Shown here in pieces: positions 27,945-38,546 of a stretch of DNA of 64,000 nt. Each line of letters opens with the position of its first letter. Position 1 is the first letter of the stretch. The notes under the pieces are model-generated. The model did no database searches, was not told the DNA's origin, and worked only from the letters and a program-made list of their open reading frames with translations. The translations under genes were made by a program, and so were the position numbers. Origin of the DNA: Lasioglossum baleicum (taxonomy: Eukaryota > Arthropoda > Insecta > Hymenoptera > Halictidae); contig NW_027469118.1 of the NCBI RefSeq assembly GCF_051020765.1, positions 310,001-374,000 on the forward strand, given 5' to 3'.

Positions 27945-29927
27945 TGTCACGTCCGTCACTGTGTTTTTGTTACAGGTACCAGGAGAGAGAAAAGAGAACA
28001 GTGACAGACGGACGGTTGAGATATGAAGATTAAAATGAGGAGTGGTCTTTCGTGCCGAGACAGCCGCGGGCTGTCATATGCACTAGGACAACCGATATTG
28101 CTATGGATGCAGTCAAGAAGAGAACGTCCGACGCGGTTACAAGAAGTGTCCCGACAAGAATCACGCGCGAGATGGTGCACGAAGACGGTGAGTTTACAGG
28201 ATTCAGCAATTATACAAGATATTATACGACTCACCGCAATGTTGTATTAACGCCTAATAATATTGTTGCAGCAGGAACTGGCGGTACTGACAGTAGGTGT
28301 CGTACATCGGGTCTTCTATACAGATGTCCTCGAGGTGGGGAAGATCTGGCAGAGTTGCTGCTGCTCGGTTCGGGACGACGTTAGTGGCCTTGGATGCTGG
28401 CCGCAAGACGACACGTTGATGAGTTGGCAGAGGGACGTCACTGATGATTCGGCAACGGACCCTGGGGACGATGATCGTGTCTCGGCTGTCGTCGTCGTCG
28501 GCTATGTCGATCACCTCTGGACGATCGACCGGATGCAGAACTGGCGTCGGAGCTCGCGAGAGGTCCGCGTGGTTGACCTCTTTAGGAAGGCTGCAAGGGC
28601 AACCGTATACAGAAACGTAATCGGACGCGTCACACGGAATGTGCTCGGTGGTTCCTAGAAGTTCTGTCCACTCGGTAGTGGCAATGATTTGATCGAGCAC
28701 CGCTTTATTTCTCAACGCGCGTCTCAATTTAGCAAGTTGATACTTGCGTCCCGCTCGACGTGGGCGTCGCATGGGTAAGGAATAGTAATGATGGAATATT
28801 AATAATATAATGAAAATGAACTTCCACTTGTTATTAACCTTTTTGGTAGTTAACTCGCTTCACGTCTATAGTGGCGGCTCAGCGTTTCCACTGCGCTCTT
28901 TAGACCAATTCTAGACGTGGCACGAGAACTTCTCTATGACTCGCTTCAAATTCCTTATTGGCGGCTCAGCGTTTCCACTGCGCACTTTAGACCAAGTCCG
29001 GATATGTCACGAGTTTAATATATTCGATGCAAGAACTGAATTGGAAGATGGTGTTGAACTAACACAAGAATAACAAGATCGAAGCACTGGTATAACAACG
29101 ATATATTAAATAAGAACTGGTAAGTACACTGGTATACAATATGTAAGTAGTATTATAATAGGAGTAGTAATTGGATTAATGAATAATGGATATTGTAATA
29201 TGTTGTAGGAATAATGTATGAGAATTAGGACTTGAGTTGAGTTGAGTTAGAGTTGGAATTGGAATTGGAATTAGGAGTGAAGGATCGACACACTTCACTA
29301 TCGCGGAGCTAGACTGAACACGTCTGCTCTTGAAGCCGGAAGAAGCCGGACTGACTCTGAGGCCAGGTAGGCACGTCTGTGCGAGTCGCTGGCTGAAGGC
29401 GGACTGCTCGAGTCGCGAGATGGAGGCGGACTGCTGCAAGCGTCCGCTCTGCCTTGCCTCCTTCGGTCGGAGTGGGGATAGCTGACGCTGCAGTCTCTTT
29501 GTTCTTCAGTCGTCGGAGTGGGAGAACCGCTGACGCAGCAGCGTCTTTGCTCCCGGGGACTGCACGTGCATTTCTGCTGACGCTGCAGTCTCGTGGCTGT
29601 CCTATTGCCCTCTACGAGCGTGGGACTGCTGATGCAGCAGTCCTTGGACTTCTCGACGTTTCTAGAAGCTTCTAGATGCTTCCAGAGTGATGCAATACTT
29701 TATTGCATTATGTGTCGTGGTGATGGGTTGAAACTGAGGTAAGGTGTTGATCAAGGTGAAGTTATGGTGATGGGTAGAGACGGAGATAAGGATTAGAACA
29801 ATAGAATATATGAGATCTTAATATTATGTTCTTATGTCTAGGGGACGGTGTATGGATCTTATGCAGATCAGACCTTGAATACATAATGTATGTACAAGGC
29901 CAACGTCGTACATCGGACGACGTAACA
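27945..29927 (-). mobile_element. Solo LTR-A inserted in the B protease region
   Basis: 1983 bp, flanked by GTCC (27941-27944, 29928-29931). Complete LTR with intact LORF, heat-shock element (29649-29683) and GCNNNRTCAGC array. It interrupts the retropepsin coding sequence between ITEGSIVTLGE and GILGSPFF. Confidence 0.92.
28254..28772 (-). CDS. LORF, LTR-encoded 172-aa protein (solo LTR-A)
   Basis: Full-length ORF with subfamily differences from the 4719 copy (CSLPKEV, VDRPEV, IISDVPLPTHQ), while the CDASDYVSVYGCPC core and VIDIADDDDS motif are unchanged. It survives intact although its element body is gone. The same subfamily sequence is in the LTRs at 36526 and 42246. Confidence 0.68.
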   Translation of the reverse strand: MRRPRRAGRKYQLAKLRRALRNKAVLDQIIATTEWTELLGTTEHIPCDASDYVSVYGCPCSLPKEVNHADLSRAPTPVLHPVDRPEVIDIADDDDSRDTIIVPRVRCRIISDVPLPTHQRVVLRPASKATNVVPNRAAATLPDLPHLEDICIEDPMYDTYCQYRQFLLQQYY

Positions 29928-30292
29928 GTCCCTTGAATGAATATAACGACTTCGCCGAGTGTTACTATGGAACCCTCGGTTATTCCATGAACTTCGATCG
30001 TGCTCGTGGGATCAATGGTTATCCCAGGTTTTAAACTAGACGCGCGTATCAAATTGACTTCCGAGCCCGTGTCTAATAAGAATTCACTTTTCTCGCGAAG
30101 CTGAGGGGCGGAGATTTGTACGCGCGGGATCGGCGAGTCTACTGCGAGGTTAACTGCAGAGACGAATCGTCGATCTGGTCTTCGGGGAGCTCGTTCGTTC
30201 GAACGGCGGTCTGCGTGAATGTTTGGTTGCGCTTTGTTGGGGCGGCCTCCCGCTGTTGATTCGTTCCTGTCGGGAGGCCTGACTCGTTTCCC
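29928..30292 (-). pseudogene. pol: B polyprotein, 5' part with protease active site
   Basis: The -1 frame from the slippery site (30292) through LLDTGSE (about 30080-30060) and LIRASSLKPGITIDP up to the solo LTR insertion. It continues at 27944. The frame is open, but the insertion prevents a complete protease. Confidence 0.75.
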
Positions 30293-30412
30293 GAGCGCAG
30301 GTTATTGTTATAGGCTCTTTTTCGACATTCGTGAATGTCATGCCCGGGAGTTTTGCAATAGTTGCAAAACTTGCGGGGCTCTCCCGAACGTCTGTCGCGA
30401 TTTGAATTCGGG
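30139..30412 (-). pseudogene. gag: B Gag, C-terminal part after the A4/A5 insertion
   Basis: Continues the Gag begun at 45353; the break (TSD CGGG) lies in the Arg/Ser/Asp-rich linker. It encodes the CCHC knuckle CNYCKTPGHDIHEC and stops at 30139-30141. Confidence 0.75.
30244..30292 (-). promoter_or_regulatory. -1 frameshift signal (B, minus strand)
   Basis: GGGAAAC at 30292-30286, spacer 6 nt, GGCCTCCCG (30279-30271) paired with CGGGAGGCC (30252-30244), 18-nt loop. Confidence 0.8.
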
Positions 30413-31692
30413 TGTCACGTCCGTCACTGTGTTTTTGTTACAGGTACCAGGAGAGAGAAAAGAGAACAGTGACAGACGGACGGTTGAGATATTATGATTA
30501 AAATGAGGAGTGGTCTTTCGTGCCGAGACAGCCGCGGGCTGTCATATGCACTAGGACAACCGATATTGCTATGGATGCAGTCAAGAAAAGAACGTCCGAC
30601 GCGGTTACAAGAAGTGTCCCGACAAGAATCGCGCGCGAGAGGATGCAACGAGAACGGTGAGTTTACAGGATTCAACAATTATACAAGATATTATACGACT
30701 CACCGCAATGTTGTATTAACGCCTAATAATATTGTTGCAGCAGGAACTGGCGGTACTGACAGTAGGTGTCGTACATCGGATCTTCTATACAGATGTCCTC
30801 GAGGTGGGGAAGATCCGGCAGAGTTGCTGCTGCTCGGTTCGGGACGACGTTAGTGGCCTTGGATGCTGGCCGCAAGACGACGATATATTAAATAAGAACT
30901 GGTAAGTACACTGGTATACAATATGTAAGTAGTATTATAATAGGAGTAGTAATTGGATTAATGAATAATGGATATTGTAATATGTTGTAGGAATAATGTA
31001 TGAGAATTAGGACTTGAGTTGAGTTGAGTTAGAGTTGGAATTGGAATTGGAATTAGGAGTGAAGGATCGACACACTTCACTTTCGCGGAGCTAGACTGAA
31101 CACGTCTGCTCTTGAAGTCGGAAGAAGCCGGACTGGCACGTCCGTGCGAGTCGCTCGCTTGGAGCGGACCGCTCGAGTCGCTGTCTGGAGGCGGACTGAT
31201 GCAAGCGCCTGCTCTGCCTTGCCTCCTTCGTTCGGAGTGGGGATAGCTGACGCTGCAGTCTCTTTGTTCTTCAGTCGTCGGAGTGGGAGAACCGCTGACG
31301 CAGCAGCGTCTTCGCTCCCGGGGACTGCACGTGCATTTCTGCTGACGCTGCAGTCTCGTGGCTGTCCTATTGCCCTCTACGAGCGTGGGACTGCTGATGC
31401 AGCAGTCTTTGGACTTCTCGACGTTTCTAGAAGCTTCTAGATGCTTCCAGAGTGATGCAATACTTTATTGCATTATGTGTCGTGGTGATGGGTTGAAACT
31501 GAGGTAAGGTGTTGATCAAGGTGAAGTTATGGTGATGGATAGAGACGGAGATAAGGATTAGAACAATAGAATATATGAGATCTTAATATTATGTTCTTAT
31601 GTCTAGGGGACGGTGTATGGATCTTATGCAGATCGGACCTTGTATACATAATGTATGTACAAGGCCAACGTCGTACATCGGACGACGTAACA
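30413..31692 (-). repeat. 3' LTR of A4 with a ~675-bp internal deletion
   Basis: Junction near 30879 joins the middle of LORF to the AT-rich region upstream of it, with 2-nt microhomology (AC). Both LTR termini, the GCNNNRTCAGC array and the heat-shock element (31414-31448) remain. Confidence 0.88.
30723..30880 (-). pseudogene. LORF remnant, C-terminal third only
   Basis: Encodes only the C-terminus (about LRPASKATNVV...LLQQYY); the rest is lost in the LTR deletion. Confidence 0.75.
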
Positions 31693-31758
31693 CCTCCCAA
31701 CGCGGAAAAGAAATTTCTTACAAGGAAGAAATTTCTCGCTCAACACTCGACCTCACAC

Positions 31759-33996
31759 TCATTCATGCGACGCATCGTCCGGGGGTACTCCGCGCAGGGA
31801 GCACAGTTCTCGGCGAGTATTTCCTATATTTGTACGAAACACTGGTCGCACTGAAATGTTGTCGGTGTCGGCACGTGGGGCTGGGGCTGGTTTTATGCAA
31901 CTTATTTCGCTTTGTTCATTTTGCATAGTTGGGTTTTGGGTGGGTGGGGAATCACTGGTGTCACTGTCACTTTTGTCTTTTCTTATTTGCGTCCAGATGA
32001 GTGTCACGTTTCGCTGACGCGGGGTTTGCGTTGCATTATTCGGCGCACGCTTGAGTTTGTTTGCATGTACAATCTTAAAATGGTTCCCTACTTTGATTTT
32101 TACATTGTTTGAGTCTAGGATGTCGCAAATTTCGTGAGGACCCGTATATTGCGCGTCGAATTTGCCCTTGCAGGGTTCTTTGAGTAGGAATACTTGTTCT
32201 ATATCTTCCGGTGGTCGAAGGAGATTTTGCCGACTCTGGGCTTCGAATTTCGCTCGCTTATTCTCATAGGGGTATCCGTTATCGCGAGGGTACATGGATT
32301 TATATTTCATTCTTGCTGACGCGTATTTCGCCGTAGCGCAGAGATTAATTTTATCGTATTCGTTTCGCTTCGCATGGCAACGTGCAGATGGAAGTTGAAA
32401 GGAATCGAGTTTCTGTGGATCATCAAAGATATGATTTCGAAGTAAGTTATGAAGTTCTTTTACTTTGGAGGCTTTGATATCCTTCTCTGGTTTAGAACTG
32501 TCGCTGGATTTATTGTGCAATATAGAACAGACCTGCTTACATATGGGTCTTGAAGATCTTTGATTGTCGTAGGAATGGAGTTGGTCTTGGAATTGATCGG
32601 GCTGGTTACCGGAGTTAGTATGAGAATCGGGCTGGTTACCGGAGTTAGTATGAGGATCGGGCTGGTTACCGGAGTTAGTATGAGAATCGGGCTGGTTACC
32701 GGAGTTAGAAAGGTCGGGATGGTTACCGAATGCGTCGGGTTGATACCCGGAATTGGAAAGGTCGGGATGGTTACCGAATACGTCGGGATGGTTCCCGGAA
32801 TTAGAAAGGTCGGGATGGTTACCGAATGCGTCGGGATGGTTCCCGGAATTAGAAAGGTCGGGATGGTTACCGAATACGTCGGGATGGTTCCCGGAATTAG
32901 ATAGGTCGGAAGAGTACGACTCGATTTCTTCCATCTCCAATGGGGGCAATCGAAATGAAACTCTTTCCGACGAGGTGTTAAAACACCGGAGGCTCGCTTT
33001 GCCTTTACGATTGGTGACAACGCAGTCACCCAGGAATACATCCGGCGCTACGTTAACACGGCGGATATATCCCTGTTTAGGTCCTTCGACGTCGACCGCT
33101 ATGCACGCAACGGTACGAGGTTCGAGGACGAATTCTTCGGATTTCGGAGGAGTCTTTGTTCGGACTCGATCCTCACGCTCCACGATCCGACTTCTCGCAG
33201 TGTACTCCGATATCTCTCGAGTCTCCTTCGATTCCGGCCGGCTTTTCACGGCGTTTTTCTCTAGGGAGTACTCGATCGAATCCCGAGGAGGCATTGAAAT
33301 AACCTCCGTCACCGGGGCTCTGCAAGGTCTGACCGCGGGTGCACGAGGATTTGAGGAAGACACTCGAACGTTCCTTGCCGAATGTTCCTCACGCTCGGCG
33401 GCTGGAGTTTTAACGAGATCGTTGGTCATAGACGAAGGCATTGAAATAACCTCTGCTGCCAATTTATCGCGAGGCTCAGCCGTGGGCGCGCAAGGGTTCG
33501 AGAAGGGAACCCGAATGTTTCCTATCGTTATGGATTGATTCGCAAAGGAGATCTCGGCTCCTGTTCTGAAGAAGGGAGAACCGAGGATTCCGTCGATGTT
33601 AATTGGGAAGTTTTCTTCCAAGACATGAAATTCAATAGGGTTTTGACCCTGTAAGTGTATTTTAATTTGACCGAGAGTTGGAATGGATCCCTCGGTTATT
33701 CCTTGGACTTCTATGGTGTTCGTATAATCTATAGGTAGATTTGGTTCTAGACTTGACGCACGAATTAAATTGATCTCCGAACCCGTGTCTAACAAAAATT
33801 CACACTTCTTTTGTAATTGAGGGGCGGAGATTTTTACGCGCGGAATTGGTGAGTCTGCAGCAAGATTTACTGCTGAGACGAATCGTCGGACTGGTCGTTC
33901 GTCCGGATAGCTGTTTGGGTGCGGGCTGTAGTTTGGGTTGAAGATGCGGCCTCCCGCCTGGGGTTGGCTTCGGTCGGGAGGCCGGACTCGTTTCCC
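31759..33996 (-). CDS. pol: -1 frame polyprotein without RT/integrase (A4)
   Basis: Open from the slippery site to a stop at 31759 (678 codons from the first alternative start at 33795). Retropepsin DTGSE at about 33790; spacer; four 16-aa and four 10-aa repeats; filler of ~125 residues; GPY/F-like module; family tail in frame (KPAPAPRADTDNISV...DDASHE). This is the best-preserved non-autonomous version, since gag and polyprotein of the same copy are both open. It needs RT and integrase from elsewhere. Confidence 0.8.
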   Translation of the reverse strand, partial: GKRVRPPDRSQPQAGGRIFNPNYSPHPNSYPDERPVRRFVSAVNLAADSPIPRVKISAPQLQKKCEFLLDTGSEINLIRASSLEPNLPIDYTNTIEVQGITEGSIPTLGQIKIHLQGQNPIEFHVLEENFPINIDGILGSPFFRTGAEISFANQSITIGNIRVPFSNPCAPTAEPRDKLAAEVISMPSSMTNDLVKTPAAEREEHSARNVRVSSSNPRAPAVRPCRAPVTEVISMPPRDSIEYSLEKNAVKSRPESKETREISEYTARSRIVEREDRVRTKTPPKSEEFVLEPRTVACIAVDVEGPKQGYIRRVNVAPDVFLGDCVVTNRKGKASLRCFNTSSERVSFRLPPLEMEEIESYSSDLSNSGNHPDVFGNHPDLSNSGNHPDAFGNHPDLSNSGNHPDVFGNHPDLSNSGYQPDAFGNHPDLSNSGNQPDSHTNSGNQPDPHTNSGNQPDSHTNSGNQPDQFQDQLHSYDNQRSSRPICKQVCSILHNKSSDSSKPEKDIKASKVKELHNLLRNHIFDDPQKLDSFQLPSARCHAKRNEYDKINLCATAKYASARMKYKSMYPRDNGYPYENKRAKFEAQSRQNLLRPPEDIEQVFLLKEPCKGKFDAQYTGPHEICDILDSNNVKIKVGNHFKIVHANKLKRAPNNATQTPRQRNVTLIWTQIRKDKSDSDTSDSPPTQNPTMQNEQSEISCIKPAPAPRADTDNISVRPVFRTNIGNTRRELCSLRGVPPDDASHE

Positions 33997-35225
33997 GACC
34001 TCCTATTATTATTGAAAGCGCGCTTACAGCACTCGTGAATATCGTGCCCGGGGACTTTGCAGTAGTTGCAAAATTTGTTAGGGCTTGAGGGGCGATCTGT
34101 GCGACCATCGCGGTATGTGTTTTGGTCGCGAGGATTATTTTCCCATCGCCGTTGCGGCGTCGGGGAGCGATAAGAGTCCCGGTTTAAGTTTCTCGAGGAC
34201 TGCTGAGACGAGTCCGGTCTGTTATCGCGGCGTTCTTGAGTTCGCTCTGGAATGTCACGAGCGGACTCGTACGTGGAACGCTGGCGATACGGCCGGTTAT
34301 CAGAGAAGCTGACTCGTTTTACTTCGCGGATCAGTTCTCGTCGACGAGTCTGGTCTGACTCATACTGCCTGTAAGCAGAGATGGCTGCTTCGAAAACAGT
34401 GGCAGGATTTCGCGAAGGGCAATGAAGCACTTCGGCACGCAGCTGGGGAAGGAGACCTCGTAGAAAACAATCTACTACGAAGCGATCTAGTTCTTCGTAA
34501 TCGAGGCCAATATCTGTGGCATCTTGAATCGCGGTTCGAAGGTCTTTAACGCGATTGATGAAGTCTAGGATGTGCTCGTTTGGAGCTTGGAGTACACTCG
34601 CGAGATCGCCACGGTACTGGTCAACGAATTTGTATGGGCCCAGTACTGTTCGTAATTTCTCGCATAGTGCAGAAATTGTGAATATGTGCTGGCCTTCTAT
34701 AGCGGCATAAGCACGATCGTGGAGTTTATTGCAGAGCAATTTTGTGAGGGCACGCTCTGCAGTGGCCGGTACGGTGTCACGCGCGCGTTTGCATGCACGT
34801 ATGAATTGTAGGACGGAAGACGAAGTTCCGTCGAATCTAGGGACAAGCTCGGCGGCTTGTTTTAGAGCGAAATTACCAGTAGGTTCATACTGTGGGATTT
34901 CGCGTGGCTCTGGCGGTGAAGGTTCCCGCATATTAGAGACGTTACTAGGGCCTGGTGTAGGCGATTGTTGACGTAGGGTTTGACTCGTGATTTGGATGTT
35001 GCGAAGCTCTTTTCGTATTTCGTCGAGCATATTCTTTTGGTTTTGTGCGTCTTCTTCATATTTGAGACGCAATTTGGCAATGAAATCTGTTTCCTCTTTG
35101 AGATATTGCTCTCTACGGGCGAGGTCTTGCGCATAAAGGAGTAACTCTTCCTCGGTCATTGGGGGAAGGTCTGCGTTAGGATCTGCTTGGAGATCCCTTT
35201 GAGATCGCGTGATTGGGCGAGACAT
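33867..35225 (-). CDS. gag: Gag, intact 452 aa (A4)
   Basis: Complete Gag starting MSRPITRSQ. Residues ~25-85 are charged and heptad-like (probable coiled coil). Residues ~110-290 form the Ty3/gypsy capsid-like region (FALKQAAELVPRFDGTS...FLRGLLPQL). Residues ~295-380 are Arg/Ser/Asp-rich. The CCHC knuckle follows at 386-399, and there it reads HECCKRAF instead of HECRKRAF. The C-terminus overlaps the polyprotein. Capsid assembly and RNA packaging are the expected roles. Confidence 0.85.
   Translation of the reverse strand: MSRPITRSQRDLQADPNADLPPMTEEELLLYAQDLARREQYLKEETDFIAKLRLKYEEDAQNQKNMLDEIRKELRNIQITSQTLRQQSPTPGPSNVSNMREPSPPEPREIPQYEPTGNFALKQAAELVPRFDGTSSSVLQFIRACKRARDTVPATAERALTKLLCNKLHDRAYAAIEGQHIFTISALCEKLRTVLGPYKFVDQYRGDLASVLQAPNEHILDFINRVKDLRTAIQDATDIGLDYEELDRFVVDCFLRGLLPQLRAEVLHCPSRNPATVFEAAISAYRQYESDQTRRRELIREVKRVSFSDNRPYRQRSTYESARDIPERTQERRDNRPDSSQQSSRNLNRDSYRSPTPQRRWENNPRDQNTYRDGRTDRPSSPNKFCNYCKVPGHDIHECCKRAFNNNRRSGNESGLPTEANPRREAASSTQTTARTQTAIRTNDQSDDSSQQ
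33948..33996 (-). promoter_or_regulatory. -1 frameshift signal (A4)
   Basis: GGGAAAC at 33996-33990; stem 33983-33975 with 33956-33948. Confidence 0.82.
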
Positions 35226-35315
35226 TTTGGAGGATATAAATGAGATTTAAAATGTGAATTTCGTACACAAACGCGTCGGGGCTTATTAATGCAAATATCG
35301 GCGACCACTTCGATG

Positions 35316-35332
35316 TCCTACCGACTGCGCCA
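35316..35332 (-). promoter_or_regulatory. Primer-binding site, tRNA-Ser type (A4)
   Basis: Reverse complement of TGGCGCAGTCGGTAGGA, 4 nt from the LTR end. Confidence 0.8.
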
Positions 35333-35336
35333 AATT

Positions 35337-36525
35337 TGTCACGTCCGTCACTGTGTTTTTGTTACAGGTACCAGGAGAGAGAAAAGAGAACAGTGACAGA
35401 CGGACGGTTGAGATATTATGATTAAAATGAGGAGTGGTCTTTCGTGCCGAGACAGCCGCGGGCTGTCATATGCACTAGGACAACCGATATTGCTATGGAT
35501 GCAGTCAAGAAAAGAACGTCCGACGCGGTTACAAGAAGTGTCCCGACAAGAATCGCGCGCGAGAGGATGCAACGAGAACGGTGAGTTTACAGGATTCAAC
35601 AATTATACAAGATATTATACGACTCACCGCAATGTTGTATTAACGCCTAATAATATTGTTGCAGCAGGAACTGGCGGTACTGACAGTAGGTGTCGTACAT
35701 CGGATCTTCTATACAGATGTCCTCGAGGTGGGGAAGATCCGGCAGAGTTGCTGCTGCTCGGTTCGGGACGACGTTAGTGGCCTTGGATGCTGGCCGCAAG
35801 ACGACACGTTGATGAGCTGGCAGAGGAACGTCACGGATGATTCGGCAACGGACCCTGGGAACGATGATCGTGTCTCGGCTGTCGTCGTCGTCGGCTATGT
35901 CGATCACCTCCGGACAATCAACCGGATGTAGAACTGGCGTCGGAGCTCGCGAGAGGTCCGCGTGGTTGACCTCTTTAGGAGGGTTGCAAGGGCAACCGTA
36001 TACAGAAACGTAATCGGACGCGTCACACGGAATGTGCTCGGTGGTTCCCAGAAGTTCTGTCCACTCGGTAGTGGCAATGATTAGATCGAGCACCGCTTTA
36101 TTTCTCAACGCGCGTCTCAATTTAGCAAGTTGATACTTGCGTCCCGCTCGACGTGGGCGTCGCATGGGTAAGGAATAGTAATGATGGAATATTAATAATA
36201 TAATGAAAATGAACTTCCACTTGTTATTAACCTTTTTGGTAGTTAACTCGCTTCACGTCTATAGTGGCGGCTCAGCGTTTCCACTGCGCACTTTAGACCA
36301 ATTCTAGACGTGGCACGAGAACTTCTCTATGACTCGCTTCAAATTCCTTATTGGCGGCTCAGCGTTTCCACTGCGCACTTTAGACCAAGTCCGGATATGT
36401 CACGAGTTTAATATATTCGATGCAAGAACTGAATTGGAAGATGGTGTTGAACTAACACAAGAATAACAAGATCGAAGCACTGGTATAACAACAATATATT
36501 AAATAAGAACTGGTAAGTACACTGG
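35337..36525 (-). repeat. 5' LTR of A4, truncated by A5
   Basis: Holds the LTR 3' end through LORF up to the CACTGG where A5 inserted; the missing promoter-proximal part was fused into the LTR at 42246-44201. Confidence 0.85.
35647..36165 (-). CDS. LORF, LTR-encoded 172-aa protein (A4 5' LTR)
   Basis: Intact. It differs from the 4719 copy by one residue (Leu for Gln at 28). The Cys core and acidic SUMO-interacting-like motif are unchanged. Its upstream LTR region has been displaced by A5, so its original promoter context is lost. Confidence 0.65.
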   Translation of the reverse strand: MRRPRRAGRKYQLAKLRRALRNKAVLDLIIATTEWTELLGTTEHIPCDASDYVSVYGCPCNPPKEVNHADLSRAPTPVLHPVDCPEVIDIADDDDSRDTIIVPRVRCRIIRDVPLPAHQRVVLRPASKATNVVPNRAAATLPDLPHLEDICIEDPMYDTYCQYRQFLLQQYY

Positions 36526-38480
36526 TGTCACGTCCGTCACTGTGTTTTTGTTACAGGTACCAGGAGAGAGAAAAGAGAACAGTGACAGACGGACGGTTGA
36601 GATATGAAGATTAAAATGAGGAGTGGTCTTTCGTGCCGAGACAGCCGCGGGCTGTCATATGCACTAGGACAACCGATATTGCTATGATGCAGTCAAGAAG
36701 AGAACGTCCGACGCGGTTACAAGAAGTGTCCCGACAAGAATCACGCGCGAGATGGTGCACGAAGACGGTGAGTTTACAGGATTCAGCAATTATACAAGAT
36801 ATTATACGACTCACCGCAATGTTGTATTAACGCCTAATAATATTGTTGCAGCAGGAACTGGCGGTACTGACAGTAGGTGTCGTACATCGGGTCTTCTATA
36901 CAGATGTCCTCGAGGTGGGGAAGATCTGGCAGAGTTGCTGCTGCTCGGTTCGGGACGACGTTAGTGGCCTTGGATGCTGGCCGCAAGACGACACGTTGAT
37001 GAGTTGGCAGAGGGACGTCACTGATGATTCGGCAACGGACCCTGGGGACGATGATCGTGTCTCGGCTGTCGTCGTCGTCGGCTATGTCGATCACCTCTGG
37101 ACGATCGACCGGATGCAGAACTGGCGTCGGAGCTCGCGAGAGGTCCGCGTGGTTGACCTCTTTAGGAAGGCTGCAAGGGCAACCGTATACAGAAACGTAA
37201 TCGGACGCGTCACACGGAATGTGCTCGGTGGTTCCTAGAAGTTCTGTCCACTCGGTAGTGGCAATGATTTGATCGAGCACCGCTTTATTTCTCAACGCGC
37301 GTCTCAATTTAGCAAGTTGATACTTGCGTCCCGCTCGACGTGGGCGTCGTATGGGTAAGGAATAGTAATGATGGAATATTAATAATATAATGAAAATGAA
37401 CTTCCACTTGTTATTAACCTTTTTGGTAGTTAACTCGCTTCACGTCTATAGTGGCGGCTCAGCGTTTCCACTGCGCTCTTTAGACCAATTCTAGACGTGG
37501 CACGAGAACTTCTCTATGACTCGCTTCAAATTCCTTATTGGCGGCTCAGCGTTTCCACTGCGCACTTTAGACCAAGTCCGGATATGTCACGAGTTTAATA
37601 TATTCGATGCAAGAACTGAATTGGAAGATGGTGTTGAACTAACACAAGAATAACAAGATCGAAGCACTGGTATAACAACGATATATTAAATAAGAACTGG
37701 TAAGTACACTGGTATACAATATGTAAGTAGTATTATAATAGGAGTAGTAATTGGATTAATGAATAATGGATATTGTAATATGTTATAGGAATAACGTATG
37801 AGAATTAGGACTTGAGTTGAGTTGAGTTAGAGTTGGAATTGGAATTGGAATTAGGAGTGAAGGATCGACACACTTCACTTTCGCGGAGCTAGACTGAACA
37901 CGTCTGCTCTTGTCGTCGGAAGAAGCCGGACTGGCGGCTGAGGCCAGGTAGGCACGTCTGTGCGAGTCGCTGGCTGAAGGCGGACTGATGCAAGCGTCCG
38001 CTCTGCTTTGCCTCCTTCGTTCGGAGTGGGGATAGCTGACGCTGCAGTCTCTTTGTTCTTCAGTCGTCGGAGTGGGAGAACCGCTGACGCAGCAGCGTCT
38101 TCGCTCCCGGGGACTGCACGTGCATTTCTGCTGACGCTGCAGTCTCGTGGCTGTCCTATTGCCCTCTACGAGCGTGGGACTGCTGATGCAGCAGTCTTTG
38201 GACTTCTCGACGTTTCTAGAAGCTTCTAGATGCTTCCAGAGTGATGCAATACTTCATTGCATTATGTGTCGTGGTGATGGGTTGAAACTGAGGTAAGGTA
38301 TTGATCAAGGTGAAGTTATGGTGATGGGTAAAGACGGAGATAAGGATTAGAACAATACAATAATGAGATCTTAATATTATGCTCTTATGTCTAGGGGACG
38401 GTGTATGGATCTTATGCAGATCAGACCTTGTATACATAGTGTGTGTACAAGGCCAACGTCGTACATCGGACGACGTAACA
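36526..38480 (-). repeat. 3' LTR of A5
   Basis: 1955 bp, complete, with heat-shock element at 38203-38237 and the GCNNNRTCAGC array. The AATAAA palindrome is mutated (TACTTCATTGCA). Confidence 0.9.
36834..37352 (-). pseudogene. LORF with start codon lost
   Basis: The 172-codon frame is otherwise open, but the initiator is ATA (37352-37350) instead of ATG. The next start in frame gives about 157 residues and lacks most of the basic N-terminus. Confidence 0.7.
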
Positions 38481-38546
38481 CCTCCCAACGCGGAAAAGAA
38501 ATTTCTTACACGGGAGAAATTTCTCGCTCAACACTCGCTTTCACAT